64,000 bases of DNA from an uncultured Oceanobacillus sp. (GTDB lineage: Bacteria > Bacillota > Bacilli > Bacillales > Amphibacillaceae), in contig CALKWU010000228.1 in the NCBI GenBank assembly GCA_938004015.1, positions 51,565 through 115,564 of the forward strand. The letters are read 5' to 3'. The notes under the pieces are model-generated. The model saw nothing but the letters and a program-made list of their open reading frames with translations. It ran no database searches and was not told where the DNA came from. The position numbers were made by a program, and so were the translations under genes. The stretch's first letter is position 1. Each line of letters opens with the position of its first letter. Of this stretch, positions 28,425 to 37,599 are shown in pieces.

Positions 28425-28465
28425 TTTGCCGATTTTTCATGGATTACCACTACCTTTGTCATGTT

Positions 28466-28493
28466 GCAGGAATTGATGAAGAGAAAAAAGAAA
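28466..28493 (+). promoter_or_regulatory. Candidate SigH promoter of spoIIA
   Basis: GCAGGAATT (28466-28474) fits the SigH -35 (RNAGGAWWW) fully; 12 bases on, AAAGAAA (28487-28493) fits the -10 (RNNGAAT) in six of seven. Just upstream, TTTGTCATG (28455-28463) matches seven of nine bases of a Spo0A box. SigH and Spo0A-P control of spoIIA is established in B. subtilis. Confidence 0.5.
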
Positions 28494-28526
28494 CATAGAG
28501 TGGAGAATGAAAAGGAGGAGATCATA

Positions 28527-28880
28527 GTGGGACTGGAATCTTTGTTTACCGTTAGGGAGGATGTCCTGATCGTCAGACTATCGGGTGAATTGGATCACCA
28601 CACGTCGGAAATGCTCCGGACAGAATGGAAAGAGATGCTCGCCAACCATTCTGTGAAACATGTGATCTTGAATTTGGAAGGTCTGACGTTCATGGACAGT
28701 TCAGGGTTAGGCGTGATCCTCGGTCGGTATAAAGAAGTTTTAGAGCTTGATGGAGAAATGATTGTTTGCTCCGTTTCCCCAGCCATTAATCGTATATTCG
28801 ACATGGCCGGCATCTTCAAAATTATCCGTCTTGCCGAAAACGAAACGTATGCACTGGCAGCATTGGGGGTGGCATCATGA
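28527..28880 (+). CDS. spoIIAA: Anti-anti-sigma factor SpoIIAA
   Basis: Releases SigF from SpoIIAB in the forespore when dephosphorylated by SpoIIE. It is a 117-residue STAS protein with [11 protein letters not shown] and the phospho-acceptor serine in [13 protein letters not shown]. The start is GTG at 28527 (GLESLF), eight bases after AAGGAGG; this gives exactly the B. subtilis length. Upstream in-frame codons lack a ribosome-binding site. It overlaps spoIIAB by four bases. Confidence 0.95.
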   Translation: MGLESLFTVREDVLIVRLSGELDHHTSEMLRTEWKEMLANHSVKHVILNLEGLTFMDSSGLGVILGRYKEVLELDGEMIVCSVSPAINRIFDMAGIFKIIRLAENETYALAALGVAS

Positions 28881-29317
28881 AAAACAGTATGCAACTTGAA
28901 TTTTTAAGTTTGAGCGAGAATGAATCTTTTGCAAGAGTTGCGGTAGCCGCTTTTATTGCGCCACTGGATCCGACGGTAGATGAAATGACTGAAATCAAAA
29001 CCGTCGTGTCTGAAGCGGTGACGAATGCCATCATCCACGGGTACAATAACGAACCGAACCACTACATCACAATCACTTGCACAATTGAAAATCAGGAAGT
29101 GCAACTGAGGGTGGAAGACAAGGGAGTCGGGATCAAGGATATCGAAGCAGCCCGTGAACCGTTGTACACATCAAAACCGGAATTGGAACGTTCGGGAATG
29201 GGATTTACAATCATGGAAAATTTCATGGACAAGGTGGAAATCATTTCCAATCCCGGAGAAGGTACCATCGTGGAAATGTCTAAACAATTGATAAAAAACA
29301 AAACGGTTTACAATTAG
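28877..29317 (+). CDS. spoIIAB: Anti-sigma factor and serine kinase SpoIIAB
   Basis: Binds SigF and phosphorylates SpoIIAA. The 146-residue GHKL-type ATPase has the N-box ([12 protein letters not shown]), G1 box (VEDKGVGI) and G2 (GMGFTIM). Its ATGA overlap with spoIIAA implies coupled translation, keeping partner levels balanced. Confidence 0.95.
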   Translation: MKNSMQLEFLSLSENESFARVAVAAFIAPLDPTVDEMTEIKTVVSEAVTNAIIHGYNNEPNHYITITCTIENQEVQLRVEDKGVGIKDIEAAREPLYTSKPELERSGMGFTIMENFMDKVEIISNPGEGTIVEMSKQLIKNKTVYN

Positions 29318-29328
29318 GATGAATGCTG

Positions 29329-30084
29329 ATGAATCCTCATATCAAAGCGGAAACGATGAAACAAAGGCTCTCGGATGAAGAAGTGAAGAAACTCATTTTT
29401 CAAAGCCAAAACGGGGATAAAGCCGCTCGTGATTATTTAGTCGAACAAAACGTCCGACTCGTCTGGTCAGTCGTCCAACGGTTCATCAATCGGGGATATG
29501 ACCCGGATGATCTTTTCCAAATCGGCAGCATCGGCTTGATCAAGTCCATCGACAAATTTGATTTAACCTATGATGTCCGTTTTTCCACTTATGCCGTACC
29601 GATGATAATCGGAGAGATCCAACGTTTTATCCGAGATGACGGAACGGTGAAAGTGAGCAGAACGTTAAAGGAAACTGGAAATAAAATCAGACGGGCAAAA
29701 GATACGTTGACGAAAAAACTTGGAAGATCTCCATCGATCCATGAATTGGCAGAGGAGTTGGATTTGTCTGTAGAGGACATCATCCATGCGGAGGAAGCGT
29801 CGAGGACGCCGCAATCGATCCATGAAACCGTTTTTGAAAATGATGGCGATCCGATCACATTACTCGACCAAATCCCGTTGGATGATTCGAAATGGTTTGA
29901 AAAACTATCGTTGGAAGAAGCGATCCAAAACTTGAGTGAACGGGAACGGCTCATCGTCTATTTACGGTATTATAAAGACCAAACCCAATCTGAAGTAGCG
30001 GAACGACTCGGAATTTCCCAAGTCCAAGTATCCCGGATCGAGAAGAAATTATTACAAGATATCAAAGATTATTTAGGAGTTTAA
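29329..30084 (+). CDS. sigF: Forespore-specific sigma factor F
   Basis: First compartment-specific sigma factor of sporulation. The 251 residues hold regions 2-4: core-binding FQIGSIGLIKSIDKFD, the -10 recognition stretch FSTYAVPMIIGEIQRFIRDD, and region 4 LGISQVQVSRIEKK. ATG 29329 is preferred to 29323 because AGGAT (about 29316) is nine bases from it. Third gene of spoIIA; followed directly by a terminator. Confidence 0.95.
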   Translation: MNPHIKAETMKQRLSDEEVKKLIFQSQNGDKAARDYLVEQNVRLVWSVVQRFINRGYDPDDLFQIGSIGLIKSIDKFDLTYDVRFSTYAVPMIIGEIQRFIRDDGTVKVSRTLKETGNKIRRAKDTLTKKLGRSPSIHELAEELDLSVEDIIHAEEASRTPQSIHETVFENDGDPITLLDQIPLDDSKWFEKLSLEEAIQNLSERERLIVYLRYYKDQTQSEVAERLGISQVQVSRIEKKLLQDIKDYLGV

Positions 30085-30086
30085 CA

Positions 30087-30118
30087 AAGAGTGAGGTCAA
30101 ATTTCCTCACTCTTTTTT
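30087..30118 (+). terminator. Terminator of the spoIIA operon
   Basis: 10-bp perfect stem AAGAGTGAGG/CCTCACTCTT, 8-base loop, T-run. It starts three bases after the sigF stop and separates spoIIA from spoVA. Confidence 0.92.
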
Positions 30119-30121
30119 CAT

Positions 30122-30152
30122 TGGATAAAAACCGCTGTCGGGACTCATACTA
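30122..30152 (+). promoter_or_regulatory. Candidate SigG promoter of the spoVA genes
   Basis: TGGATA (30122-30127), 18 bases, CATACTA (30146-30152). The -10 fits CATNNTA fully and the -35 fits TGHATR in five of six. It lies 31 bases upstream of the spoVAA start and just past the spoIIA terminator, and spoVA is a known SigG operon. Confidence 0.6.
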
Positions 30153-30182
30153 AAAAAAACATGACGTAAGGTGGATGAAGCG

Positions 30183-30797
30183 ATGAACCAAACAGTACTC
30201 CTACGGATGAAACGCCATGTCGAGGTCACAGCATATAAACATCTGCATTTGAAAGATATCGCATATATAGCCGCACCAGAGAAATACCAAACCATGCTTG
30301 AAAACAAACCCATATATCGACTAAGCAAAAAAGATGCAAATATCCTCGTCATCGATGTGTTTCTCATCATCCGCCAATTGATGGAGGAATTTGAAGAATT
30401 AGAAATCCAAACGGTCGGTCCCGATCAATCGATTATCCGCATCAAGCCTGAAAGGAAGCGGGCGAATCTATTCGTTGCCGTTGTCGTTTGGTTTTTGTTG
30501 TTCATCGGGACAGCGATGACGATCATGAATTTCCATTACGATGTGAGTATGCAAGAAGTTCAACAAAAGCTCCATTACATCTTGACGGGGGAGGAGACAG
30601 AATTTCCTCTATGGATACAAATTCCTTATTCACTAGGTCTTGGTTTAGGGACATTGTTGTTTTTCAATCATTGGTTCAATAAACGTTTCAACGAAGAACC
30701 AAGCCCGTTGGAAGTGGAAATCGCCAATTACCAAGCGGACATGGACGATTACTTGATCTTGCATGAGAATGAATTAGATGAAAGAAATCATTCTTAA
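30183..30797 (+). CDS. spoVAA: Stage V sporulation protein AA
   Basis: Membrane-associated protein of the SpoVA system, which moves dipicolinic acid across the spore inner membrane. The 204-residue protein has a soluble N-terminal domain (about 1-95) and two membrane segments (about 100-120 and 145-165). ATG 30183 has AAGGTGG eight bases upstream. It overlaps spoVAB by 20 bases. Confidence 0.9.
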   Translation: MNQTVLLRMKRHVEVTAYKHLHLKDIAYIAAPEKYQTMLENKPIYRLSKKDANILVIDVFLIIRQLMEEFEELEIQTVGPDQSIIRIKPERKRANLFVAVVVWFLLFIGTAMTIMNFHYDVSMQEVQQKLHYILTGEETEFPLWIQIPYSLGLGLGTLLFFNHWFNKRFNEEPSPLEVEIANYQADMDDYLILHENELDERNHS

Positions 30798-31206
30798 TTT
30801 CGTACAAATTTTTGTCGGTTTCAGCGGCGGGATTGTTGTGGGCGGAGGTTTCGTTGCATTTATAACTGTACTCCGTATTATCCCGCGATTGATCCAGTTA
30901 AGCGGAACGGAAAAATGGGTCAAAATCTATATTGCCATGATTATTTCCGGCTTGGTTTTTGGCACATATCTTTCATTTTTCGACATCGTTTGGAATTTGC
31001 CGCTCTACACCCTCGTCATCTGGGGACTTTTCCACGGCATATTCATCGGGATGTTGGCTGCCGCATTGGCTGAAATTTTGAATGTCATTCCGATTCTGTT
31101 GAAACGGGTGAAAATAGAACGTTTTTTATTATGGCTATTGATGGCGGTGATGTTTGGAAAAGTAGTTGGCTCTCTTTTCCAATGGGTGTTTTTTGTAACG
31201 ATTTAA
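30778..31206 (+). CDS. spoVAB: Stage V sporulation protein AB
   Basis: Integral membrane protein of 142 residues with about four hydrophobic helices (GFSGGIVVGGGFVAF at the start of the first); partner of SpoVAA in spore dipicolinic acid uptake. In B. subtilis spoVAC, D, EB and EA follow it; here spoVAF comes next, 24 bases downstream. Confidence 0.9.
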   Translation: MKEIILNFVQIFVGFSGGIVVGGGFVAFITVLRIIPRLIQLSGTEKWVKIYIAMIISGLVFGTYLSFFDIVWNLPLYTLVIWGLFHGIFIGMLAAALAEILNVIPILLKRVKIERFLLWLLMAVMFGKVVGSLFQWVFFVTI

Positions 31207-31230
31207 CAATAATCAGTCGGAGTGGTTGCT

Positions 31231-32697
31231 TTGGATAATAAAACCAATGTTTCACCGGATATCCGTAAAAATGAAGCATATATGAAAGATAGACTCGGAA
31301 TCGGGATTTCTTTCGATGTCGATTTTCGGGAAATCATCGTGTTGGATCGGAAAATCCAAATGTATTTTGTCACCGGTCTTTGTGATTCCAGCATTATTCA
31401 AGAAGTGTTGAAAGAAATGATGTACATCAATGAACATGAGAAATCAGAAGCAGAACTTCCTGAAATCCTCACCAATCGGCTCGTCCATCAACAGGTCGTC
31501 CATTTGGAAACTTTGGATGAATCTGTCGATGAACTGCTTTCCGGTTTAGTCGTCATTTTTGTCGATGGCTTTAACCGTTCCTTTTCCGTCGATATCCGGA
31601 GTTATCCCGGACGGTCACCGGAAGAGCCGGACACGGAGCAAGTCATCCGGGGTTCCCGTGATGGTTATACGGAAAATGTTGTCGAAAATACTGCATTGAC
31701 GAGACGGCGATTACGGGATGCCCGTTTACGCAATGAAATGATGAAAGTCGGGGAACGTTCTAAAACGGACGTTTGTATCAGTTATATTGCCGACATTGCC
31801 AGTGATGGTCTTGTGGAACTGGTGAAAAAACGGATTCGAGATGTGGAAGTCGACGGGCTTTCCATGGCTGATAAGTCGTTGGAAGAATTCATTGTGAATC
31901 GCAGGTGGAATTTATTTCCGTTGGTTCGTTATACGGAAAGACCGGATGTGGCAAGTAATCACCTGTTGGAAGGACATGTGCTCGTCACCGTCGATTCGTC
32001 GCCGAGCGTCATCATTTTGCCGACGACTTATTTCCATCATTTACAACATGCGGAAGAATACAGGCAATCGCCGGTTTTTGGCACATTCGTCAGATGGACG
32101 CGGTTTTTAGCCGTTCTCGCATCGTTGTTTTTACTGCCATTATGGCTTTTATTCGTTTTGGAACCGAGTTTATTGCCGCAAGAACTATCTTTTATCGGTC
32201 CTAATGAAGAAGGGAATATCCCGATCGTCCTGCAAATCATCCTTGCCGATTTGGGGATTGAATTTCTCCGCATGGCTGCAGTCCACACACCGACACCTTT
32301 ATCGACGGCGATGGGACTCATTGCTGCGGTGCTCATCGGTCAAATTGCGATCGATGTCGGTTTATTCACCCCGGAAGTCATTCTTTACGTATCTATTGCA
32401 GCTGTCGGCACTTATGTGACGCCAAGCTATGAACTCGGTACGGCAAATAAAATGGTGAAATACATTTTGATCCTTGCGACTGCTCTTTTTGGTGTCAATG
32501 GATTCATGATTGGGACAACCGCTACAATCCTTTTCCTAGTGTCCAAAAAGTCATTGAAAACACCATATTTTTGGCCGTTGATTCCGTTGAATCCAGCGGC
32601 GCTCATGCATATCATCTTCCGCATCCCTGTCCCGTATTCCAATACCCGACCGAGCATCGTCCACCCGAAAAACAATTATCGCATGCCGGTGAAGTGA
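31231..32697 (+). CDS. spoVAF: Stage V sporulation protein AF (GerA-family A-subunit-like)
   Basis: Related to the A subunits of spore germinant receptors; in B. subtilis SpoVAF influences germination. The protein has 488 residues: a soluble N-terminal half with ENTALTRRRLRDA and a C-terminal half with about five membrane helices ending in PLIPLNP and RIPVPYSNTRPS. A TTG start at 31231 is proposed, eight bases after GGAG; the GTG at 31222 in the same frame has no clear ribosome-binding site. The position before lysA is that of spoVAF. Confidence 0.9.
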   Translation: MDNKTNVSPDIRKNEAYMKDRLGIGISFDVDFREIIVLDRKIQMYFVTGLCDSSIIQEVLKEMMYINEHEKSEAELPEILTNRLVHQQVVHLETLDESVDELLSGLVVIFVDGFNRSFSVDIRSYPGRSPEEPDTEQVIRGSRDGYTENVVENTALTRRRLRDARLRNEMMKVGERSKTDVCISYIADIASDGLVELVKKRIRDVEVDGLSMADKSLEEFIVNRRWNLFPLVRYTERPDVASNHLLEGHVLVTVDSSPSVIILPTTYFHHLQHAEEYRQSPVFGTFVRWTRFLAVLASLFLLPLWLLFVLEPSLLPQELSFIGPNEEGNIPIVLQIILADLGIEFLRMAAVHTPTPLSTAMGLIAAVLIGQIAIDVGLFTPEVILYVSIAAVGTYVTPSYELGTANKMVKYILILATALFGVNGFMIGTTATILFLVSKKSLKTPYFWPLIPLNPAALMHIIFRIPVPYSNTRPSIVHPKNNYRMPVK

Positions 32698-32711
32698 GAA
32701 AGAAACTCGGT

Positions 32712-32753
32712 TGGAAAATTCCGGACTGTTTTACACGGTACCGGAATTTTCTT
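32712..32753 (+). terminator. Terminator after spoVAF
   Basis: 11-bp perfect stem GAAAATTCCGG/CCGGAATTTTC with a 16-base loop and a short T-run. Confidence 0.85.
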
Positions 32754-32836
32754 TTATGCATCAGCCTTTCGTTTTCACTACGAATGTGATAAAGTAAATT
32801 ATCATTTTAAAAACTGAAATGGGGGAAACCGCTTAA

Positions 32837-34144
32837 ATGATCATCGAACACCATCCTCATAAAGTGAACGAACGAGGCCATTTATCCATCGGAGGGGTGG
32901 ATAGCGTCACTCTAGTTGAAAAATACGGGACACCGCTTTATGTCTATGATGTCGGCCTCATACGGAAAAATGCAAGAAGTTTTGTAGAAGCCTTTGAAAA
33001 ATTGGAAGTCCAAGCGAAAGTGGCTTATGCGAGCAAAGCTTTTTCTTGTGTCGCCATGGTGCAAGTGGCGGAGGAAGAAGGATTATGTTTGGATGTCGTA
33101 TCGGCAGGAGAGCTTTACACTGCGCTTCAAGCTGGTTTTCCTAGCGAACGCATCCACATGCATGGGAATAACAAAAGTTTCTCGGAATTGGAAATGGCCG
33201 TCGATCATGACATCGGTTGCATCGTCATCGACAACTTTTATGAAATCGATTTGCTCGAGGAGCTATTGCGAAAGAAAAATAAACAAATGGACGTGCTCAT
33301 CCGCGTGACTCCTGGAATCGAATTGAACACCCATCATTACATTATGACAGGAAATGAGGATTCCAAATTCGGATTCAACTTTGCGAACGGTCAAGCTGAT
33401 GAAGCATTCCAACGGCTTTTTAACCATGAGCATTTACGATTGAAAGGGTTGCATTGCCATATCGGCTCTCAAATTTTTGAAACGGAAGGGTTTAGGGTAG
33501 CGGTAAATTTATTGTTTGACCAAGTCGAAAAGTGGTTGGATCGTGACGGATTCACACCGGAAGTATTGAATCTTGGCGGTGGCTATGGAATCCGTTACAC
33601 ACAAGAAGACAAACCGCTTAACTATCAAATTTATGTTGAAGAGATGGTAAAAGCGGTGATGGAAAATAGTGAACGCCTACATATACCGATGCCGGAAATA
33701 TGGATCGAGCCGGGCCGTTCCATCGTTGGCAATGCTGGAATTTCTTTATATACATTAGGTTCATCGAAGGAAATCCCTGGCATCCGTCATTATGTTTCCG
33801 TCGATGGAGGAATGGCGGACAATATCCGTCCCGCTCTTTACGAAGCGAAGTACGAAGCTGTGGTTGCAAATAAAGCGAATATGGAGCCAACAGAACGTGT
33901 TTCCATTGCAGGGAAAGCTTGTGAATCCGGTGATATGCTTATTTGGGATCTTCCTATCGCCAAAATGGAACCTGGGGACATCCTCGCTGTATTTTCAACG
34001 GGAGCCTATGGCTATGCGATGGCGAGCAATTACAACCGATTCCGTAAACCCGCAGTCGTATTCGTTGAAAATGGAAAGGATCAGCTTGTTGTAAGAAGGG
34101 AATCATTGGAGGATATTGTCAAAAATGATTTGCCTTATGAATGA
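32837..34144 (+). CDS. lysA: Diaminopimelate decarboxylase
   Basis: Last step of lysine biosynthesis, meso-diaminopimelate to L-lysine, PLP-dependent. The 435-residue fold-III enzyme has the PLP lysine Lys67 in AYASKAFS, the glycine loop LNLGGGYGI, and CESGD near residue 352 from the partner subunit. The start ATG follows GGGGG by 11 bases. Single gene with terminators upstream; no lysine riboswitch is seen in the leader, which is only about 80 bases long. Confidence 0.95.
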   Translation: MIIEHHPHKVNERGHLSIGGVDSVTLVEKYGTPLYVYDVGLIRKNARSFVEAFEKLEVQAKVAYASKAFSCVAMVQVAEEEGLCLDVVSAGELYTALQAGFPSERIHMHGNNKSFSELEMAVDHDIGCIVIDNFYEIDLLEELLRKKNKQMDVLIRVTPGIELNTHHYIMTGNEDSKFGFNFANGQADEAFQRLFNHEHLRLKGLHCHIGSQIFETEGFRVAVNLLFDQVEKWLDRDGFTPEVLNLGGGYGIRYTQEDKPLNYQIYVEEMVKAVMENSERLHIPMPEIWIEPGRSIVGNAGISLYTLGSSKEIPGIRHYVSVDGGMADNIRPALYEAKYEAVVANKANMEPTERVSIAGKACESGDMLIWDLPIAKMEPGDILAVFSTGAYGYAMASNYNRFRKPAVVFVENGKDQLVVRRESLEDIVKNDLPYE

Positions 34145-34239
34145 TGCGACAAATCTTTCCTTTGGATGATGGAAATGGTAAACTCTAAACTATACAAGTA
34201 AATGATTTAGTAAATGATAATGAAAAAGGAGCGTTTTAC

Positions 34240-34680
34240 ATGGCTAAAACTGGATACATCCTCATGGAAAATGGAGAGAAAATCGAGTTGGAATTTTTTC
34301 CGGAAGCGGCACCGAATACAGTGAAAAATTTTGAAGAACTGGCAAACTCAGGTTTTTATGATGGTCTTACTTTCCATCGGGTTATCCCTGGTTTCGTCAG
34401 TCAAGGTGGAGATCCGACCGGGACAGGTGCTGGCGGAAGCGGAAAAACGATCAAATGTGAAACGGAAGGAAATCCGCATAAACATGAAGCAGGTGCACTA
34501 TCGATGGCACATGCGGGAAAAGACACCGGTTCGAGTCAGTTCTTCCTCGTCCACGAACCACAACCGCATCTGGATGGGGTACACACCGTATTTGGAAGAA
34601 TCACGTCCGGTTTGGATGTCGCCCGTAATATGAAAAACGGAGATGTCATGAAAGAAGTGCGCGTATCCACTGAAGAGTGA
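34240..34680 (+). CDS. ppiB: Peptidyl-prolyl cis-trans isomerase B (cyclophilin)
   Basis: Cytoplasmic cyclophilin of 146 residues catalysing proline isomerisation. Active-site patterns [35 protein letters not shown] and HTVFGRI are intact. AAAGGAG precedes the ATG. A weak imperfect hairpin (34685-34711) follows the stop. Confidence 0.94.
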   Translation: MAKTGYILMENGEKIELEFFPEAAPNTVKNFEELANSGFYDGLTFHRVIPGFVSQGGDPTGTGAGGSGKTIKCETEGNPHKHEAGALSMAHAGKDTGSSQFFLVHEPQPHLDGVHTVFGRITSGLDVARNMKNGDVMKEVRVSTEE

Positions 34681-34734
34681 ACTTAAGGACAGGGCTGAAC
34701 GTTCTATCCTTTCCATTTCAATTGGTGGCCAACC

Positions 34735-35190
34735 ATGTTTGAGTTGAGTTTGTTTCTTTTCTTAATTTTCATTGGTTCTCCTTTCAGTGTTTTCATGCAT
34801 GAATTGGGGCATGCCTTGGCAGGGATCGTTGCAAGAGCGACACAAACCACGTTATACTTAGGGGCAGGGAAGAAACTTTTCCAATTACGTTATGGCCGGA
34901 TTTGTTTTGTTGTACAACGTTTTTATATTTTTGGTGGACACACGATCAACGAACGGAAGTCACCATATACAACATGGGAATTGGTGTACATCACGGCTTC
35001 CGGTCCGTTGATGAACGGACTGGTCGCACTGGGCATCTTGTTGTTATGGAACATGGCAGCCAATCCTTATTTGAGCATCTTGTTTGCGTTCAATGTTTGG
35101 TTGGCATTGGGAAACTTAGTCCCTATCCGGTTAAAAGGCAAACAGACGGACGGTTATACGATTATGGAAATTCTCCGGAAAGCTTGTTGA
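34735..35190 (+). CDS. M50-family (site-2-protease-like) membrane metalloprotease
   Basis: A 151-residue integral membrane protein with the zinc motif His22-Glu23-Leu-Gly-His26 in the first hydrophobic segment and the third-ligand motif NLVPIRLKGKQTDGY near residue 130, typical of M50 proteins. It is short: only the catalytic core with about three or four membrane helices. The substrate is unknown. I know no B. subtilis counterpart at this place; in B. subtilis the riboflavin operon lies in this interval. Confidence 0.75.
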   Translation: MFELSLFLFLIFIGSPFSVFMHELGHALAGIVARATQTTLYLGAGKKLFQLRYGRICFVVQRFYIFGGHTINERKSPYTTWELVYITASGPLMNGLVALGILLLWNMAANPYLSILFAFNVWLALGNLVPIRLKGKQTDGYTIMEILRKAC

Positions 35191-35326
35191 ATGCAATTGA
35201 AAATGACTCAAAACTTCTTTTTATGATTTGACAAACCGGGATTTAAGTGCCATAAATATATATATGCTTTTATACTGTGTGTAAAGGTTCATTTAGGATA
35301 TGAATACGAGTTAATGAGGGGTTCAT

Positions 35327-35689
35327 ATGTTGATCAGATACAAAAAGAATTTGGAAAAAATTGCGATGGGTTTGTTGTCTTTCATGCCTGATGCAAAAGA
35401 CGTGAAAGAATTGCAACAACACATCAAAGAATACGAGACAAATCCCGATTGGCATTTATATTTATGGAAAAATGATGAAGATGATATCATTGGAGCCATA
35501 GGAGTACGGGTGGAAAATGGAACCGATGTCATTATCCAGGACTTGTCAGTCAACCCTTCACATCGTAATTTAGGAATCGGAAAACAATTGATTCAAGAAG
35601 TGAAAAATAAGTACAGTGAAACGTACACGGTGTTCCCGGATGGAAAAATCAAACAATTTTATGAAAAATGCGATGCTGATGACGATTAA
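35327..35689 (+). CDS. ribT: RibT-like GNAT N-acetyltransferase
   Basis: GCN5-type acetyltransferase of 120 residues that in B. subtilis is the last gene of the riboflavin operon; its exact substrate is unsettled. The acetyl-CoA loop is in VNPSHRNLGIGKQL, and the N-terminus MLIRYKKNLEKIAMG is characteristic. Here it stands alone: no ribD, ribE, ribA/B or ribH and no FMN riboswitch precede it. TTGACA at 35228-35233 upstream could be its -35 box, but no good -10 is at the right distance. Confidence 0.85.
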   Translation: MLIRYKKNLEKIAMGLLSFMPDAKDVKELQQHIKEYETNPDWHLYLWKNDEDDIIGAIGVRVENGTDVIIQDLSVNPSHRNLGIGKQLIQEVKNKYSETYTVFPDGKIKQFYEKCDADDD

Positions 35690-35718
35690 AAGCCAGCCCA
35701 ATGGAGGGCTGGCTTTTA
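35688..35718. terminator. Bidirectional terminator between ribT and the YjcZ-type gene
   Basis: 12-bp perfect stem AAAAGCCAGCCC/GGGCTGGCTTTT with a 6-base loop. The A and T ends make it work on both strands, for ribT and for the convergent miniprotein gene. Confidence 0.88.
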
Positions 35719-35753
35719 CACCTGATTTCCAATGTCAGGTTCAATTGCATCGA

Positions 35754-35849
35754 TTAGTACCATGCTGCCCCTACAATAATCAATAGAATGAACAGCACGA
35801 CAATCAGTGCAAATCCGCCTGCATAGCCGCCACCGTATCCGCCACTCAT
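35754..35849 (-). CDS. YjcZ-family sporulation miniprotein
   Basis: A 31-residue protein: glycine/tyrosine-rich head (MSGGYGGGYAGG), then a hydrophobic helix (FALIVVLFILLIIVGAAW). This is the signature of the YjcZ/SscA-type small spore proteins of Bacillus. AGGAGG at 35857-35862, seven bases before the ATG, strongly supports translation. It lies convergent to ribT. The precise function is unknown; relatives are made in sporulation and affect spore assembly. Confidence 0.85.
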   Translation of the reverse strand: MSGGYGGGYAGGFALIVVLFILLIIVGAAWY

Positions 35850-35988
35850 AACGATTCCTCCTTTTGATATTTCATAAGGTGTAAAAGCCAGTCTGAAACG
35901 AACTGACTTTACTTACAGCTTATGAATACGATTTGAATTTGTTTGGGCAGTGATGGATTTTCTCTGATTAGTGGAAAGGTTGGTACCA

Positions 35989-36726
35989 ATGCGGGAAAGT
36001 TATGAAGTGAAACTGGAACAATTCGAAGGGCCACTCGATTTATTGCTGCATTTGATCAAGCAATACAAGATTGACATTTATGATATTCCGATGGCGGAAA
36101 TCACGGAACAATACATGGAATATATCCACCGTTTTGAGGAATTGGAGTTGAATATCGCCAGTGAATATCTCGTGATGGCTGCAACCTTGATCGCCATTAA
36201 AAGCCAAATGCTTTTACCGAAACAAGAAATGACCGATGAAGACGAAGAATATATGGAAGATCCCCGGGAAGAACTGATGAGAAGATTGATCGAATATCGA
36301 AAATTCAAGGAAGCGGCAGAAAAATTGAAAGAAAAAGAAAGGGAAGGAAATCAGACGTATACTCGTGCCCCGGCCAGTTTTGAAGATTTGCTTGTGGACA
36401 AACCGCCTGTCATTCCGGGAGATGTGACGATTTATGATATGCTCGGGGCACTCGGGAAAATGTTGCAAAGAAAAAAATGGAATGCCCCCCTTGATACGAC
36501 GGTCCAACGTGCTGAAATTTCGATTGAAGAGAGGATGAAGGACGTTTTGGCGGTCGTGAAGAAAGCAAAAAGAGGCGTCCGTTTCGACGATTTGTTCACA
36601 GAACGCTCCCGAAGTCATATTGTCGTCACTTTTCTCGCTTTGTTAGAGTTGATGAAAGATAGAAAAGTATATTGCAAACAAGCGAAACATTTTGATACGT
36701 TATATTTGTACTATATGGAGGAATGA
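35989..36726 (+). CDS. scpA: Segregation and condensation protein A
   Basis: Kleisin subunit of the SMC-ScpAB condensin. The 245 residues contain the N-terminal SMC-neck-binding part (FEGPLDLLLHLIKQYKIDI), the central ScpB-binding linker and the C-terminal winged helix. ATG 35989 has AAAGG nine bases upstream; the GTG at 35971 does not. It overlaps scpB by four bases. Confidence 0.95.
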   Translation: MRESYEVKLEQFEGPLDLLLHLIKQYKIDIYDIPMAEITEQYMEYIHRFEELELNIASEYLVMAATLIAIKSQMLLPKQEMTDEDEEYMEDPREELMRRLIEYRKFKEAAEKLKEKEREGNQTYTRAPASFEDLLVDKPPVIPGDVTIYDMLGALGKMLQRKKWNAPLDTTVQRAEISIEERMKDVLAVVKKAKRGVRFDDLFTERSRSHIVVTFLALLELMKDRKVYCKQAKHFDTLYLYYMEE

Positions 36727-37316
36727 AAGTGGAATTCGGACATTTGAAAGCTGTAACGGAAGGACTGTTATTCGCTTCCGGAGATGAGGGGATCACAATC
36801 AAGCAAATGATGAAAGTGTTGGAGATAACGGAAGAAGCGGCCCGACACATCATTGATGAACTGAAATATGATTATGAACATACCGACCGGGGCTTGATGA
36901 TCATGGAAGCAAATGGAGTGTTGCATTTGACGACCAAACCGGAACATAGTGAATATTTCAGGAAACTATTGGAAACCCCACAATCGACGAAATTGTCACA
37001 AGCTGCCCTTGAAACATTGGCGATTGTCGCATACCGGCAACCGATTACCCGAGCGGAGATTGATGAAATCAGAGGTGTGAAAAGCGATGGACCGGTGCAA
37101 ACGTTGATTAACCGTTCGTTGATTGAAGAAATGGGCAGAAAAGATACGGTCGGCCGGCCGATTCTTTACCGCACGACCAAAGATTTCCTAACCTTTTTCG
37201 GTTTGACTTCCCTTGATGAATTGCCTCCGCTTCCGGAGACGGATGAAACGGACCTTTCCAACCAAGAAGTCGACTTGTTTTTTGAACGCTTCCAAGAAGA
37301 GTTCGACGAAAAATAA
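36723..37316 (+). CDS. scpB: Segregation and condensation protein B
   Basis: Kite-type partner of ScpA in condensin. It has 197 residues, identical in length to B. subtilis, with two winged-helix domains and the conserved segment LAIVAYRQPITRAEIDEIRGV. The ATG overlaps the scpA stop. The 283 bases after it hold no supported gene: they are T-rich, with no terminator that I could recognise. Confidence 0.95.
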   Translation: MKVEFGHLKAVTEGLLFASGDEGITIKQMMKVLEITEEAARHIIDELKYDYEHTDRGLMIMEANGVLHLTTKPEHSEYFRKLLETPQSTKLSQAALETLAIVAYRQPITRAEIDEIRGVKSDGPVQTLINRSLIEEMGRKDTVGRPILYRTTKDFLTFFGLTSLDELPPLPETDETDLSNQEVDLFFERFQEEFDEK

Positions 37317-37599
37317 ACGAACGCCCCTTTCCCAATTTTCCGGTTGCGTCTTTTCGCGAGCCCCTCACCGGAAAGCCCCGTTCAATCTCCTATATCTTTC
37401 TTTTATCTAAAAACACTCTTTTTCTTATGACTTCTTTTAACTGATTTTTCCAATTCAAAACAAATTGCATTCTTTTTTACACATTGGAACGATTCCCAAC
37501 ACCATCGAACATTTGACTATCCAAAAAGTATTTTCAATGGGTAAGGTTCGAACACAAAGGCTTTTGTCCCTCATACAATACACGGGAGGGATGTTTTTC

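Noticed and set aside
37572..37580. CATACAATA, a good SigK/SigE -10 match before the dismutase-like gene
   Set aside because: Transcription would begin near 37587, inside the ribosome-binding site GGGAGGG (37584-37590), leaving no usable leader.
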